Source of the DNA: Halopenitus sp041821145
GTDB taxonomy: Archaea; Halobacteriota; Halobacteria; Halobacteriales; Haloferacaceae
Direction of reading: 5' to 3'
Assembly: GCF_041821145.1 (NCBI RefSeq)
Contig: NZ_JBGUBC010000013.1
Location: 16,201-80,200, forward strand
Length of the DNA stretch: 64,000 nucleotides
Every line of letters starts with the position of its first letter. Position 1 is the stretch's first letter. Below, piece by piece: positions 53,825-61,491 of the stretch. The translations under genes were made by a program, and so were the position numbers. Under the pieces are notes generated by a model that made no database searches, was not told the DNA's origin, and saw only the letters and a program-made list of their open reading frames with translations.

Positions 53825-54661
53825 ATGGACGTATACGGCTTGATAGGCAACCCGGTCGAACACTCGCTTTCGCCGCCGATGCACGAGGCGGCCTACGAGG
53901 AACTCGGTATCGATGCGCGATACGTCACCTTCGAGCCCGCCGCCGACGCCGTCGGCGATGCAATCGACGGCGCGAACGCGCTCGGCGTTCGCGGTCTCAA
54001 CGTGACGATCCCGTTCAAACGCGACGTGCTCCCCCACGTCAAGACGGACGATCTGGCCGATCGGATCGGCGCCGTAAACACGATCGACTTTCTCCCCACG
54101 GAGTCGGCGTTGACATCCGAGGAACCGAGACCGCGCGGATACAACACCGACGCGGCCGGCGTCCGGCGCGCGTTTGCCCATCACGACGTCGCGCTCTCCG
54201 GGTCCGACGCCGTCGTGATCGGCGCTGGCGGCGCCGGACGGGCGGCCGCTTTCGCGCTCGCGGACGCCGGAGCGACCGTACACGTCGCGAACCGAACCGC
54301 GGAACGTGCCGAATCGCTCGCTGAGGAGGTCCCCGGTGCCACGGGCGGCGGTCTCGAGACGCTTGCGGGGAACGTCCCAAACGCTGACGTGCTCGTCAAC
54401 GCGACGAGCGTCGGGATGGAGTCGGATGAGACGCCCGTCGATTCGGAACACCTCTCGAGCGACCTCGCCGTTCTCGATGCGGTCTACTCCCCGATCGAGA
54501 CTCGGCTCCTCCGCGAGGCGGCCGCGGCGGGAGCGAAGACGATCGATGGCGCGTGGATGCTGCTGTTTCAGGGCGTCGAGGCGTTCGAGATCTGGACTGG
54601 CGAGGACGCGCCGGTGGAGGCGATGAACGGGGCGCTTCGCGCCGAGTTGACCGAGACCTAG
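53825..54661 (+). CDS. aroE: Shikimate dehydrogenase
   Basis: A 278-residue AroE that reduces 3-dehydroshikimate with NADPH in aromatic amino acid synthesis. The substrate domain has GNPVEHSLSPPMH and NVTIPFKRDV with catalytic Lys65; the NADPH domain has VIGAGGAGRAAAFALADAGA and the VANRTAERA loop. The end QGVEAFEIWTGEDAPVEAM is typical. The last 4 bp overlap the 3' end of thiR, convergently. Confidence 0.95.
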   Translation: MDVYGLIGNPVEHSLSPPMHEAAYEELGIDARYVTFEPAADAVGDAIDGANALGVRGLNVTIPFKRDVLPHVKTDDLADRIGAVNTIDFLPTESALTSEEPRPRGYNTDAAGVRRAFAHHDVALSGSDAVVIGAGGAGRAAAFALADAGATVHVANRTAERAESLAEEVPGATGGGLETLAGNVPNADVLVNATSVGMESDETPVDSEHLSSDLAVLDAVYSPIETRLLREAAAAGAKTIDGAWMLLFQGVEAFEIWTGEDAPVEAMNGALRAELTET

Positions 54662-55557
54662 AGGTACTCGCGGACGATCCGCGCTGCCTCGACGGCGTCG
54701 TCGGCGAGGACGTAGACGATCGGCTCGACCCCGACGGCACCGGTCTGATACAGCACCACCGGTAACTCGGCATCGCGTCCGTCGAGTGCGGATCGGACCG
54801 CCGTCGGGGAGTGTTCCTCAGCATTGAACTCGATCGTGGAGTGGTCGGCAGCCATCGCCTCGAGGAGATCCGGATCGTACCGGATGTTGACTGCACCCCG
54901 GGCCGGGACGCCGGCCGCGCGCGCGGCGAGGAGGATCGACGCGACGTGCTGGCTGACGCCGAATTCGGGCTCGCCGGGAACCATGGCCCGACCTTTCACG
55001 TCCACGAGCCGGCCGGGGATCGCGGCGACGTCGTCGATCGTCTCCGCGTCCGGCAGCGCCTCCACGACGTTGGCGCCGACATTTGGAATGAGCGCCGCGA
55101 ACCCCGAGGCGTTCCGCAACGTTCGAAGCCCGCGTCGGACTGACGCGAGCACGCGCTCGCGCTCACGGAGCGCATTATCCGGGTCGTGTATCTCGAATTC
55201 GACGTTCGCCTCGGCCAGTTCCGGCATCGCCTCCTCGTGGAGGGCCGCGAGGAGGTCGTCCTGCTCAAGCTGTCGGATCAGGATCTCGATCTCCACGAGT
55301 GCGGCGACGCGACTCATGTCGCCGGCGGCGAGTCCCGTCCCGATTCGGTCCACGAGTTCGCGAACGCGATCGTCGGCGACGATACGATCGTGGCGGGTGA
55401 CGTCGCCGTGGGCGTACTTCGAGACCGCGGACTGGGAGATGCCGAGCGCCTCGGCGACCTCGTGCTGTGTGAATCCGCGATCGCGGAGGTCCTCGGCGAG
55501 CATCGCACGGATCGTCGGAAGGAACTCCTCGACGACGATCTCCTCGATGAACTTCAT
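54658..55557 (-). CDS. thiR: ThiR-type transcription regulator (HTH + ThiN domain)
   Basis: A 299-residue regulator. An N-terminal HTH (LRDRGFTQHEVAEALGISQSAVSKY, about 24-48) is fused by a linker to a C-terminal ThiN domain that in relatives senses thiamine phosphate (NVGANVVEAL, VPARGAVNIRYDPDLL, YQTGAVGVEPIVYVL). Haloarchaeal ThiR represses thiamine genes. No thi genes are adjacent. It begins 3 bp downstream of dcd and is probably cotranscribed with it. Confidence 0.88.
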   Translation of the reverse strand: MKFIEEIVVEEFLPTIRAMLAEDLRDRGFTQHEVAEALGISQSAVSKYAHGDVTRHDRIVADDRVRELVDRIGTGLAAGDMSRVAALVEIEILIRQLEQDDLLAALHEEAMPELAEANVEFEIHDPDNALRERERVLASVRRGLRTLRNASGFAALIPNVGANVVEALPDAETIDDVAAIPGRLVDVKGRAMVPGEPEFGVSQHVASILLAARAAGVPARGAVNIRYDPDLLEAMAADHSTIEFNAEEHSPTAVRSALDGRDAELPVVLYQTGAVGVEPIVYVLADDAVEAARIVREYL

Positions 55558-55560
55558 CGG

Positions 55561-56214
55561 CTATTGGCCCTCCCCGGTTTCGGCTCCGTTCTCGTCGGCG
55601 TCGGCTCCAGCGTCGCATGGATTCGCTTCCGCTTCCTCGTTGAACTCCGGATCGTCGCCGATCCGGGACGCCTGAGGGCCGTCCTGGCCCTGGTACTTCG
55701 AGCCGCGTTCCTCGCCGTAGGGGCGGTCCGCGGGTGAGGTGAGTTCGGTGAATGTGAGCTGGGAGACGCGCATGCCGGGCGAGAGCGCCACGGGCGCGGT
55801 CCCGAGGTTCGATAGCTCGAGGGTTATCTGGCCCTCGTAGCCGGGGTCCGCGAGGCCCGCCGTCGCGTGAACGACGATCGCGAGCCGCCCGAGCGACGAC
55901 CGCCCCTCGACGTGGGCGACGAGATCGTCGGGAATCTGAACGCGCTCCTTCGTCGTCCCGAGCACGAAGTCGCCGGGATGAAGAACGAACTCCTCGCCCT
56001 CCTCGACGAACGTCTCCGTGACGTAATCGCCGATCTCCTCGGCGCTTGTCGGGTGGATACACGGGATGTTTGCCCGTTGGAATTCGAGAAACCGTTCACC
56101 GAGTCGCAGGTCGACGCTGGCCGGTTGCACCTGCTGGTCGATGTCGTCGATCGGGTCGATCGCGAGTTCGCCGTCCTCGAGACGACGGAGGATGTCGACG
56201 TCCGAGAGTATCAT
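55561..56214 (-). CDS. dcd: dCTP deaminase
   Basis: A 217-residue enzyme that makes dUTP from dCTP. MILSDVDILRRL starts it; VQPASVDLRLG, the active-site VEGRSSLGRLAIVVHATAGLADPGYEG and SQLTFTEL follow. The last 25 residues are an acidic halophilic tail. The ATG at 56214 is fixed by homology and by a minus-strand TATA-like tttacta at 56237-56243. The gene lies next to an 11-bp tandem array and is followed at 3 bp by thiR. Confidence 0.94.
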   Translation of the reverse strand: MILSDVDILRRLEDGELAIDPIDDIDQQVQPASVDLRLGERFLEFQRANIPCIHPTSAEEIGDYVTETFVEEGEEFVLHPGDFVLGTTKERVQIPDDLVAHVEGRSSLGRLAIVVHATAGLADPGYEGQITLELSNLGTAPVALSPGMRVSQLTFTELTSPADRPYGEERGSKYQGQDGPQASRIGDDPEFNEEAEANPCDAGADADENGAETGEGQ

Positions 56215-56236
56215 ATCCCAACGAGAGCCCTTCGAG

Positions 56237-56243
56237 TAGTAAA
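56237..56243 (-). promoter_or_regulatory. TATA box of dcd-thiR
   Basis: The minus strand reads tttacta, centred about 26 bp before the dcd ATG, so the transcript is probably leaderless. The 11-bp repeat array begins 30 bp further upstream. Confidence 0.5.
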
Positions 56244-56272
56244 TCCCGCTGATCGACGACGGGGATCTGGCT

Positions 56273-56415
56273 GTGATCGAGTCGTGGTCGAGTTGTGATC
56301 GAGTCGTGGTCGAGTTGTGATCGAGTTGTGATCGAGTTGTGATCGAGTCGTGGCCGAGTTGACGTCGAGTCGTGACTGAGCCGTGATCGAGCTGTGACCG
56401 AGCCGCGATCAAACT
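56273..56415 (+). repeat. 11-bp tandem array between divergent promoters
   Basis: Thirteen consecutive units of 11 bp with consensus GTGATCGAGTY; units 1-7 (56273-56349) differ by single bases, and units 8-13 are more degenerate. A possible fourteenth runs to 56426. The unit length is not a multiple of three, so it is not coding. The array lies between the dcd TATA (56237-56243) and the aldo/keto reductase TATA (56486-56494). Confidence 0.85.
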
Positions 56416-56485
56416 GCAATCAGAAGCGCGACCGCGGCGACCCCTCCGGCAACGACGCTTGCAGCCGCCGGCGAGAGGTCGTGGC

Positions 56486-56494
56486 GGTTATACC
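56486..56494 (+). promoter_or_regulatory. TATA box of the aldo/keto reductase gene
   Basis: ggttatacc lies 24-32 bp before the ATG at 56518, as in other leaderless haloarchaeal promoters. Confidence 0.6.
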
Positions 56495-56517
56495 CCGAGA
56501 AGAACGTACTCCCTCAC

Positions 56518-57699
56518 ATGGCCACACGCGAGGGGACCTGGCGCTATCGAAACCGGTTCGGCGACTCGTTCGGGCGGACGTATTTCCGCCGGTTCGGCCC
56601 CGGCGTGGTCTCGAGTCTGGGAATCGGAACGTACCTCGGAGACCCGACTGCTGCCGTCGACGAGCGGTACCGACAGTCGATCCGGCTCGCACTTGAGTCG
56701 GGGATCAACGTTATCGATACGGCCGTGAACTATCGCTGTGGTCGCTCCGAACGGGTCGTCGGCGACGCGGTCCGTACGAGCGATATCGATCGGGAATCAG
56801 TACTCGTCGCGACGAAAGGCGGATTCGTCCCGTTCGACGGCGACCGTCCGGCCGACCCGGCTGGCTACGTCCGCGGGACGTTCGTCGACCCCGGTATCGT
56901 CTCGATCGAGGAGCTGGCAGGAGGGAGCCACGCGATCAGTCCCTCGTTTATCGACGCGATGGTCGATCGTTCCTTGCGCGCGCTCGATCTCGATACGATC
57001 GACGTCTACTACGTCCACAATCCCGAGACACAGCTTTCGGTCCGGTCTCGGGAGGCGGTCTATGACCGACTCGAGGCCACCTTCGAGCAGTTGGAGCGCC
57101 GACGACGTGCCGGCGAGATCGGTCGATATGGGATCGCCTCCTGGGAGGCGTTCCGTGTGCCCGAGGACCACGAGTCGTACCTCTCGTTGCCCGCGATCCT
57201 CGAACGCGCCCGCCGAGCGGCCGCGTCAGTCTTCGAAGGCGGTTCGGATACCGCGGCCGGCCACGGGGACGTTCCCGATCCCGTCGATTCCCCGGACCCC
57301 GATACCGCACCCGATCACGGATTGCGGGCGATTCAGTTACCATTCAACGTCTCGATGGCCGACGCGTTCACCATGAAGAACCAGCCGCTCCCCGACGATC
57401 CGACCGGATCGGACGAGACGCGAGTGTCGACCCTTGAGTGCGCTCGGCGGGCGGGAGTCGGGGTCTTCACCAGCGCGAGCATCGGCCAGGGCTCGCTTGT
57501 GGAGGCGATCCCGGAGCCGATCGACGGAGAACTCGCCGGCGACGTGGCCGCTCAGCGGGCGATCAACTTCGCCCGGAGCGCACCGGGGGTCACGAGCGCG
57601 CTCGTCGGGACGAGCGATCCGAATCACGTACGAGAGAACATCGCGGCAGGGACCTTTGACCCGCTCGGCGCCACGGCGTTCGACGCCGTCTTCCAGTAG
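56518..57699 (+). CDS. Aldo/keto reductase
   Basis: A 393-residue (beta/alpha)8 oxidoreductase. LGIGTYLGD opens the barrel; NVIDTAVNYRCGRSE carries the catalytic Asp and Tyr; VLVATKGGF supplies Lys; and VYYVHNPETQ has the active-site His. The C-terminal NADPH segment GVTSALVGTSDPNHVREN is present. An Asp/Pro-rich insert lies near residue 240. The substrate is unknown; it is divergent from dcd. Confidence 0.9.
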   Translation: MATREGTWRYRNRFGDSFGRTYFRRFGPGVVSSLGIGTYLGDPTAAVDERYRQSIRLALESGINVIDTAVNYRCGRSERVVGDAVRTSDIDRESVLVATKGGFVPFDGDRPADPAGYVRGTFVDPGIVSIEELAGGSHAISPSFIDAMVDRSLRALDLDTIDVYYVHNPETQLSVRSREAVYDRLEATFEQLERRRRAGEIGRYGIASWEAFRVPEDHESYLSLPAILERARRAAASVFEGGSDTAAGHGDVPDPVDSPDPDTAPDHGLRAIQLPFNVSMADAFTMKNQPLPDDPTGSDETRVSTLECARRAGVGVFTSASIGQGSLVEAIPEPIDGELAGDVAAQRAINFARSAPGVTSALVGTSDPNHVRENIAAGTFDPLGATAFDAVFQ

Positions 57700-57724
57700 T
57701 TTCTTTCGGGTCCGCGTGGCGAAC

Positions 57725-57895
57725 CTAGCGGAGTTCCTTGTACGTCGCGCCGCATTCCGCACAGACGCGGACGGAGAATACCTCGTCCGGATCGTTCTCC
57801 TTTTTCAGCGTCTTATCGCATTTCGCGCAGGTGAGCCGTTCGTACGTGTCCTTTTTCAGGTCGCCGTCGCGGAGCCCCTTCCGAGTCGATTTCAT
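57725..57895 (-). CDS. HVO_0758-type zinc finger micro-protein
   Basis: A 56-residue basic protein from the ATG at 57895: MKSTRKGLRDGDLKKDTYER, then the Cys pairs CAKCDK and CAECGATYK. This four-Cys zinc finger and its length match the haloarchaeal HVO_0758 family by recall. Small zinc-finger proteins of this type affect swarming and biofilm in Haloferax. The gene lies alone, convergent with the aldo/keto reductase gene. Confidence 0.9.
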   Translation of the reverse strand: MKSTRKGLRDGDLKKDTYERLTCAKCDKTLKKENDPDEVFSVRVCAECGATYKELR

Positions 57896-58124
57896 ACCTC
57901 GCCGTTGGACGCCGAACGTGTTAAATACCGTGCCCTGGGTCGTTGCCGGTGGTTGACACGATCGGGGCGGGACACGGTGAACGAGAGGTGAACGGAGCCG
58001 AGGAGCGAGAGACGAGAGATGCCGGGACGCGGTACGGGAAACGGGATCCGACCGATCGGATCGCACCGAAACGCCATCGGTGGAACCCGGGCGCTTTTCC
58101 GCCACCACCGCCAGGAGTCGAACG

Positions 58125-59219
58125 ATGGAGTACGTACAAGAGCGCGTCACGACGCTCCACGCGCTCGATGAGGGGGCCCCCGAGGCACCGACCGACCGGG
58201 CGGCGGTCGTGGTCCCGATGACCGAACGGGAGTACGGCGGGCTGGCGGCGGAGCGCGTGCTGTCGACCCTGGAGACGGTCGACCCGGCCCGAGTGATCGT
58301 TCCCCTCCGTGCGCCGGCGGAGCGTGCGGGATCGTTTCATGAGTGGCTTCAGGGGTACGATCTCGCGATCGAGACGGTGTGGTGTGACGGTCCTCGGCTC
58401 GAACGGCTGCTCTCCGAGCACGGCCTCGACGGCGACCGCGGGAAGGGACGCGATGTGTGGCTCGGCCTCGGGCGGGCGCTCGCCGAAACGTACGTGGTCG
58501 TCCACGACGCCGACGTGAGAACGTACTCGCCCGCGTACGTGAACCGGCTTCTATTCCCGCTTGCACACGGGTACTCCTTCTCGAAAGGGTACTATGCACG
58601 TATCGAGGACCGTCGGCTCTACGGACGGCTCTTCCGGCTACTGTATCGACCACTCGTCCGTGCGCTCGCGGAGAGACACGGGGATCCCATCGTCGAGTAT
58701 CTGGAGTCGTTCCGATACGCGCTGGCCGGTGAGTTCGCTGCGACGGCCGATCTCGTCGCGGATCTCCGCATCCAACGCGGGTGGGGTCTCGAAATCGGCA
58801 CACTCGGCGACGCCTTCGAACACGGCGGCTTCGCCGGGACCGCACAGGTGGATCTCGGCCGATACGAACACGACCATCGGTCCGTTCGCGGGCCCACCGG
58901 ACTCGCCGAGATGAGCGGCGCCGTCGTGGACGCCACGCTTCGAACCCTTCTCGACAGAGGGATCGAACCGGACTACGAGACTCTCCCGGATCGATACCTC
59001 GAGGCCGCAGCGGATCTCGTGCGTGCTTACTCGACGGACGCCGCATTCAACGGGTTCAGCTACGATCGGGAGTCGGAGCGCAACCAGATCGAGACGTATG
59101 CCGATGCGATCGAACCGATCAGCTCGGACGATCGGTTGCCGCCATGGCGCGAGTCTCCCGTCGCTGCGGAGACGGTGCTGGATGCCGCGCGGGCCGACCT
59201 TCGGGAGGTGATCGGATGA
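58125..59219 (+). CDS. GT81-like glycosyltransferase (glucosyl-3-phosphoglycerate synthase-like)
   Basis: A 364-residue GT-A enzyme. The ATG at 58125 (MEYVQERVTTLHALD) was chosen over an in-frame start at 58080. Marks include VVVPMTEREYGG, GKGRDVWLGLGRAL, HDADVRTYSP (DXD), LLFPLAHGYSFSKGYYAR and GWGLEIGTLGDAF. These match the GT81 glucosyl-3-phosphoglycerate synthase layout, so it may make a phosphorylated glycosylglycerate solute or precursor. Its stop overlaps the next gene by 4 bp. Confidence 0.8.
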   Translation: MEYVQERVTTLHALDEGAPEAPTDRAAVVVPMTEREYGGLAAERVLSTLETVDPARVIVPLRAPAERAGSFHEWLQGYDLAIETVWCDGPRLERLLSEHGLDGDRGKGRDVWLGLGRALAETYVVVHDADVRTYSPAYVNRLLFPLAHGYSFSKGYYARIEDRRLYGRLFRLLYRPLVRALAERHGDPIVEYLESFRYALAGEFAATADLVADLRIQRGWGLEIGTLGDAFEHGGFAGTAQVDLGRYEHDHRSVRGPTGLAEMSGAVVDATLRTLLDRGIEPDYETLPDRYLEAAADLVRAYSTDAAFNGFSYDRESERNQIETYADAIEPISSDDRLPPWRESPVAAETVLDAARADLREVIG

Positions 59220-59773
59220 CGTTCAAGTCGAGCGACGACGGCGGTCGGGCCGGACGCGAGGGGGTGGCCGGGATCGTCGATCTGTTCGACGCGCTGACGC
59301 GTTCTGAACTCCGGCGTGCGCTCTCGGAGCTCGCGTTCAAGCGGGGTATGGAGATCGACGACGAGGCGATACGGGAGACGATCAACCGATCGATCCGGGA
59401 GTACGCCCTCGTTTCCGTCGGAGATGAAACGGACGAGTCCGATGCCGACGCCGCCGATGACGGGGATCTCCTCCTTGTGGGGCCGACCGCGTTTCCCGTC
59501 CTGCCGCCGAACGCGGAGGACCTTCCGTACATCCTCGATGTCCCGGATCGCGAGATCGATCGCGATCGGGCCGGCAAACACGTGAGACGCCGGCTGACCG
59601 AGGAGGTCGAAGCCGCGATCGAGGACGACGAGAGCGCGCGTCTGGCGATTCTTCTCGAGGTGACCTACGACCTGGAGAGTTGGGCGCCGGTCGAAATCGA
59701 CGACCTTCGCGATCGGATCGAGGAGGCGATCGACGACGCCGAGGCTGACGACGACGCCGATACCGATGACTGA
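59216..59773 (+). CDS. Uncharacterised haloarchaeal protein coupled to the GT81-like gene
   Basis: A 185-residue acidic protein. The start ATG at 59216 overlaps the upstream stop (ATGA). Helical N-terminal half: IVDLFDALTRSELRRALSEL and FKRGMEIDDEAIRETINRSI. The middle has LLLVGPTAFPVLPPNAEDLP. It ends in an acidic helix. I do not recognise a family with certainty (DUF7109-like by recall). Translational coupling suggests it works with the glycosyltransferase. Confidence 0.75.
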   Translation: MTFKSSDDGGRAGREGVAGIVDLFDALTRSELRRALSELAFKRGMEIDDEAIRETINRSIREYALVSVGDETDESDADAADDGDLLLVGPTAFPVLPPNAEDLPYILDVPDREIDRDRAGKHVRRRLTEEVEAAIEDDESARLAILLEVTYDLESWAPVEIDDLRDRIEEAIDDAEADDDADTDD

Positions 59774-59939
59774 CGTGGAGATCGACGGCGATGACGCCGA
59801 GGTGACGACGGAAGTGAATGATCGACGACGTCGACATCGATGCCGAGACTGACGACGGCGGGACTGGATCGAACGTGGCGGAAGTCGAATCGGGGTATGA
59901 GGAGTAAGACTAAGGCGTCCGGGGAACCTTCGCTCGAAT

Positions 59940-60539
59940 ATGGATCTGTCCGGGGTATGCCGTCACACGCCGGTCACGGCCGCGGAGGCAGAACGCGAGG
60001 CGGCCGTCCTCGCTCCGGTACTCCACCGGAATGGTGACCCACATCTGCTGTTCACCAAGCGCGCGGACCATCTCGGCGAGCATCCTGGACAGATGAGCTT
60101 TCCCGGCGGCGGTCGCGAACCCCAAGACGAGACGCTCCGAGAGACCGCGCTTCGGGAGGCCAACGAGGAGATCGGGTTAGCAGCCACGGAGACCGGGATC
60201 GCCGGGACGTTGGACGACATCACGACCGTCACCGACTACGCGGTCCGACCGTTCGTCGCCGAGATCCCCGATCGTACGTACATACCCGACGAACGGGAGG
60301 TCGCGGAGGTCGTCGTCCTCGCGGTGTCCGATCTCACGGATCGGTCGAACTACGAGTCCGAACGTCGTGACCATCCCGAACACGGCGACATCCGAATCCA
60401 CTTCTTTTCCGTCGACGGATACACCGTCTGGGGCGCGACCGGTCGAATGCTCGCACAGTTTCTGGAGTTGACCACCGACTGGCGGGTTCCTCCCGAGGTG
60501 GATCGGGTCGTCGACCCGGACGCCGACCTGCCGGTCTGA
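59940..60539 (+). CDS. Nudix hydrolase, CoA pyrophosphatase-like
   Basis: A 199-residue protein. The Nudix box GGREPQDETLRETALREANEEIGL (about 57-79) has all the metal-binding acids. Just before it, FTKRADHLGEHPGQMSFPGG matches the CoA pyrophosphatase (NUDT7/YeaB-type) signature. It would cleave CoA to 3',5'-ADP and 4'-phosphopantetheine. It is convergent with the truncated Nth-like gene. Confidence 0.9.
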   Translation: MDLSGVCRHTPVTAAEAEREAAVLAPVLHRNGDPHLLFTKRADHLGEHPGQMSFPGGGREPQDETLRETALREANEEIGLAATETGIAGTLDDITTVTDYAVRPFVAEIPDRTYIPDEREVAEVVVLAVSDLTDRSNYESERRDHPEHGDIRIHFFSVDGYTVWGATGRMLAQFLELTTDWRVPPEVDRVVDPDADLPV

Positions 60540-60572
60540 GCACGGATCCCAATCCGGAACGCGACCGACGGA

Positions 60573-60857
60573 TCACCTGGCTTCCGAGGGATCGACCACT
60601 TCACCGTGGATCTCGTCGATCCCGACCTGATCACAGAGATCGGAAAGCGTGCACGCCTCCGGACCGTCGAGACAGGCGGGCGTGCGGGCGCCGCAGTGCT
60701 CGCGTCCGAACTGAATCATGGCCGTATGGCCGAACCCGCATTTTTCCTCGGGCACTCCCGTCTCCAACGCTTCCCGAACCCCCTCGTGGTCGGCGTCTGC
60801 GGGCGCGATCCCCATTCGTCTCGCGATCCGATGGACGTGCGTGTCGACGGGAAAGAG
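60573..60857 (-). pseudogene. Nth/HhH-GPD DNA glycosylase, 5' part removed by an integrated element
   Basis: Only the C-terminal 95 codons remain, from LFPVDTHVHRIARRMG (catalytic Asp motif) to the 3' end. The cluster ligands are Cys-x6-Cys-x6-Cys-x5-Cys in HCGARTPACLDGPEACTLSDLC. The homologous sequence stops abruptly at about 60857; beyond that the frame continues but encodes nothing Nth-like, and the DNA becomes AT-rich. This fits insertion of the adjacent element, with the 5' half expected beyond the right edge. The spacing differs from E. coli Nth (x2 between Cys 2 and 3). Confidence 0.85.
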
Positions 60858-60912
60858 TGCTTGACTATCTATAAGATTTATACTCATTGGATTCAATGGC
60901 CTAAACGGAACG

Positions 60913-61488
60913 ATGAGCGAGCGAGATGCACAAGTCAACATCAAGTTGGCAAAGGACACCTTGGAGAAGTGGGACAGGTACATTGAGGAAGAGAGCGATT
61001 TCACCACCCGTTCGGAGTTCGTTCGGTTCGCCGTCAATCGGGAAGTGAGCCAACAGCACGAAGCGGGTGAAGCGTCCGGAGCGAATCAGGCTCTTCTTGA
61101 GGAAATTCGGGATTCGGTTGTCGGTCTGTCCGACCGGATGGATTCGATGGAGAATCAGGTTGATACGCTTCAGTCTGCCGTCCGGAGTGACCCTGATGTT
61201 GAGGAATTAGCCAATGAACTATTTGGGCTTCTACCGGACGAAAAGCCCGGAACTCCGGAGTGGCGTGAAGAGCGTGAGAACCTTCAGACTCAGGCTCAGG
61301 CAGAAGGGGATGACGTAACGATGAAGGAAGCCCGTGCGTGGGAAGGAACGCCTGAGAGTTTGGCACAGGCGTTTGACGTTCCGGAGAGAAAGATTCACTC
61401 CGCGATTGACCTTCTCATAGCGGAAACCCATCTCATTCGTACTGAAGAGACGGGGGACGGCGAAACCCGGTATTGGACTGAGGTGTGA
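60913..61488 (+). CDS. RHH-type regulator with coiled coil and C-terminal winged helix
   Basis: A 191-residue protein. Residues 5-45 form a ribbon-helix-helix (AQVNIKLAKDTLEKWDRYIE and RSEFVRFAVNRE). A coiled-coil-like stretch lies at about 58-95. The last 55 residues (ESLAQAFDVPERKIHSAIDLL) look like a small winged helix. The TATA-like gatttatact near 60875-60884 lies about 30 bp upstream, close to the insertion junction. The integrase starts 3 bp after its stop, so the two are cotranscribed; it probably controls integration or excision. Confidence 0.8.
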   Translation: MSERDAQVNIKLAKDTLEKWDRYIEEESDFTTRSEFVRFAVNREVSQQHEAGEASGANQALLEEIRDSVVGLSDRMDSMENQVDTLQSAVRSDPDVEELANELFGLLPDEKPGTPEWREERENLQTQAQAEGDDVTMKEARAWEGTPESLAQAFDVPERKIHSAIDLLIAETHLIRTEETGDGETRYWTEV

Positions 61489-61491
61489 CCG

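Noticed and set aside
56273..56426. CRISPR array
   Set aside because: The 11-bp units are directly adjacent with no spacers and no cas genes are present; it is a tandem repeat.
59766..59852. 28-codon frame after the 185-residue gene
   Set aside because: It starts in the acidic tail repeat of the previous gene and ends in Arg-rich nonsense; no promoter or motif.
60573..61037. Intact 154-residue Nth-like gene
   Set aside because: The first 60 residues of this frame come from element DNA antisense to the RHH gene and show no similarity to glycosylases; the gene is truncated.
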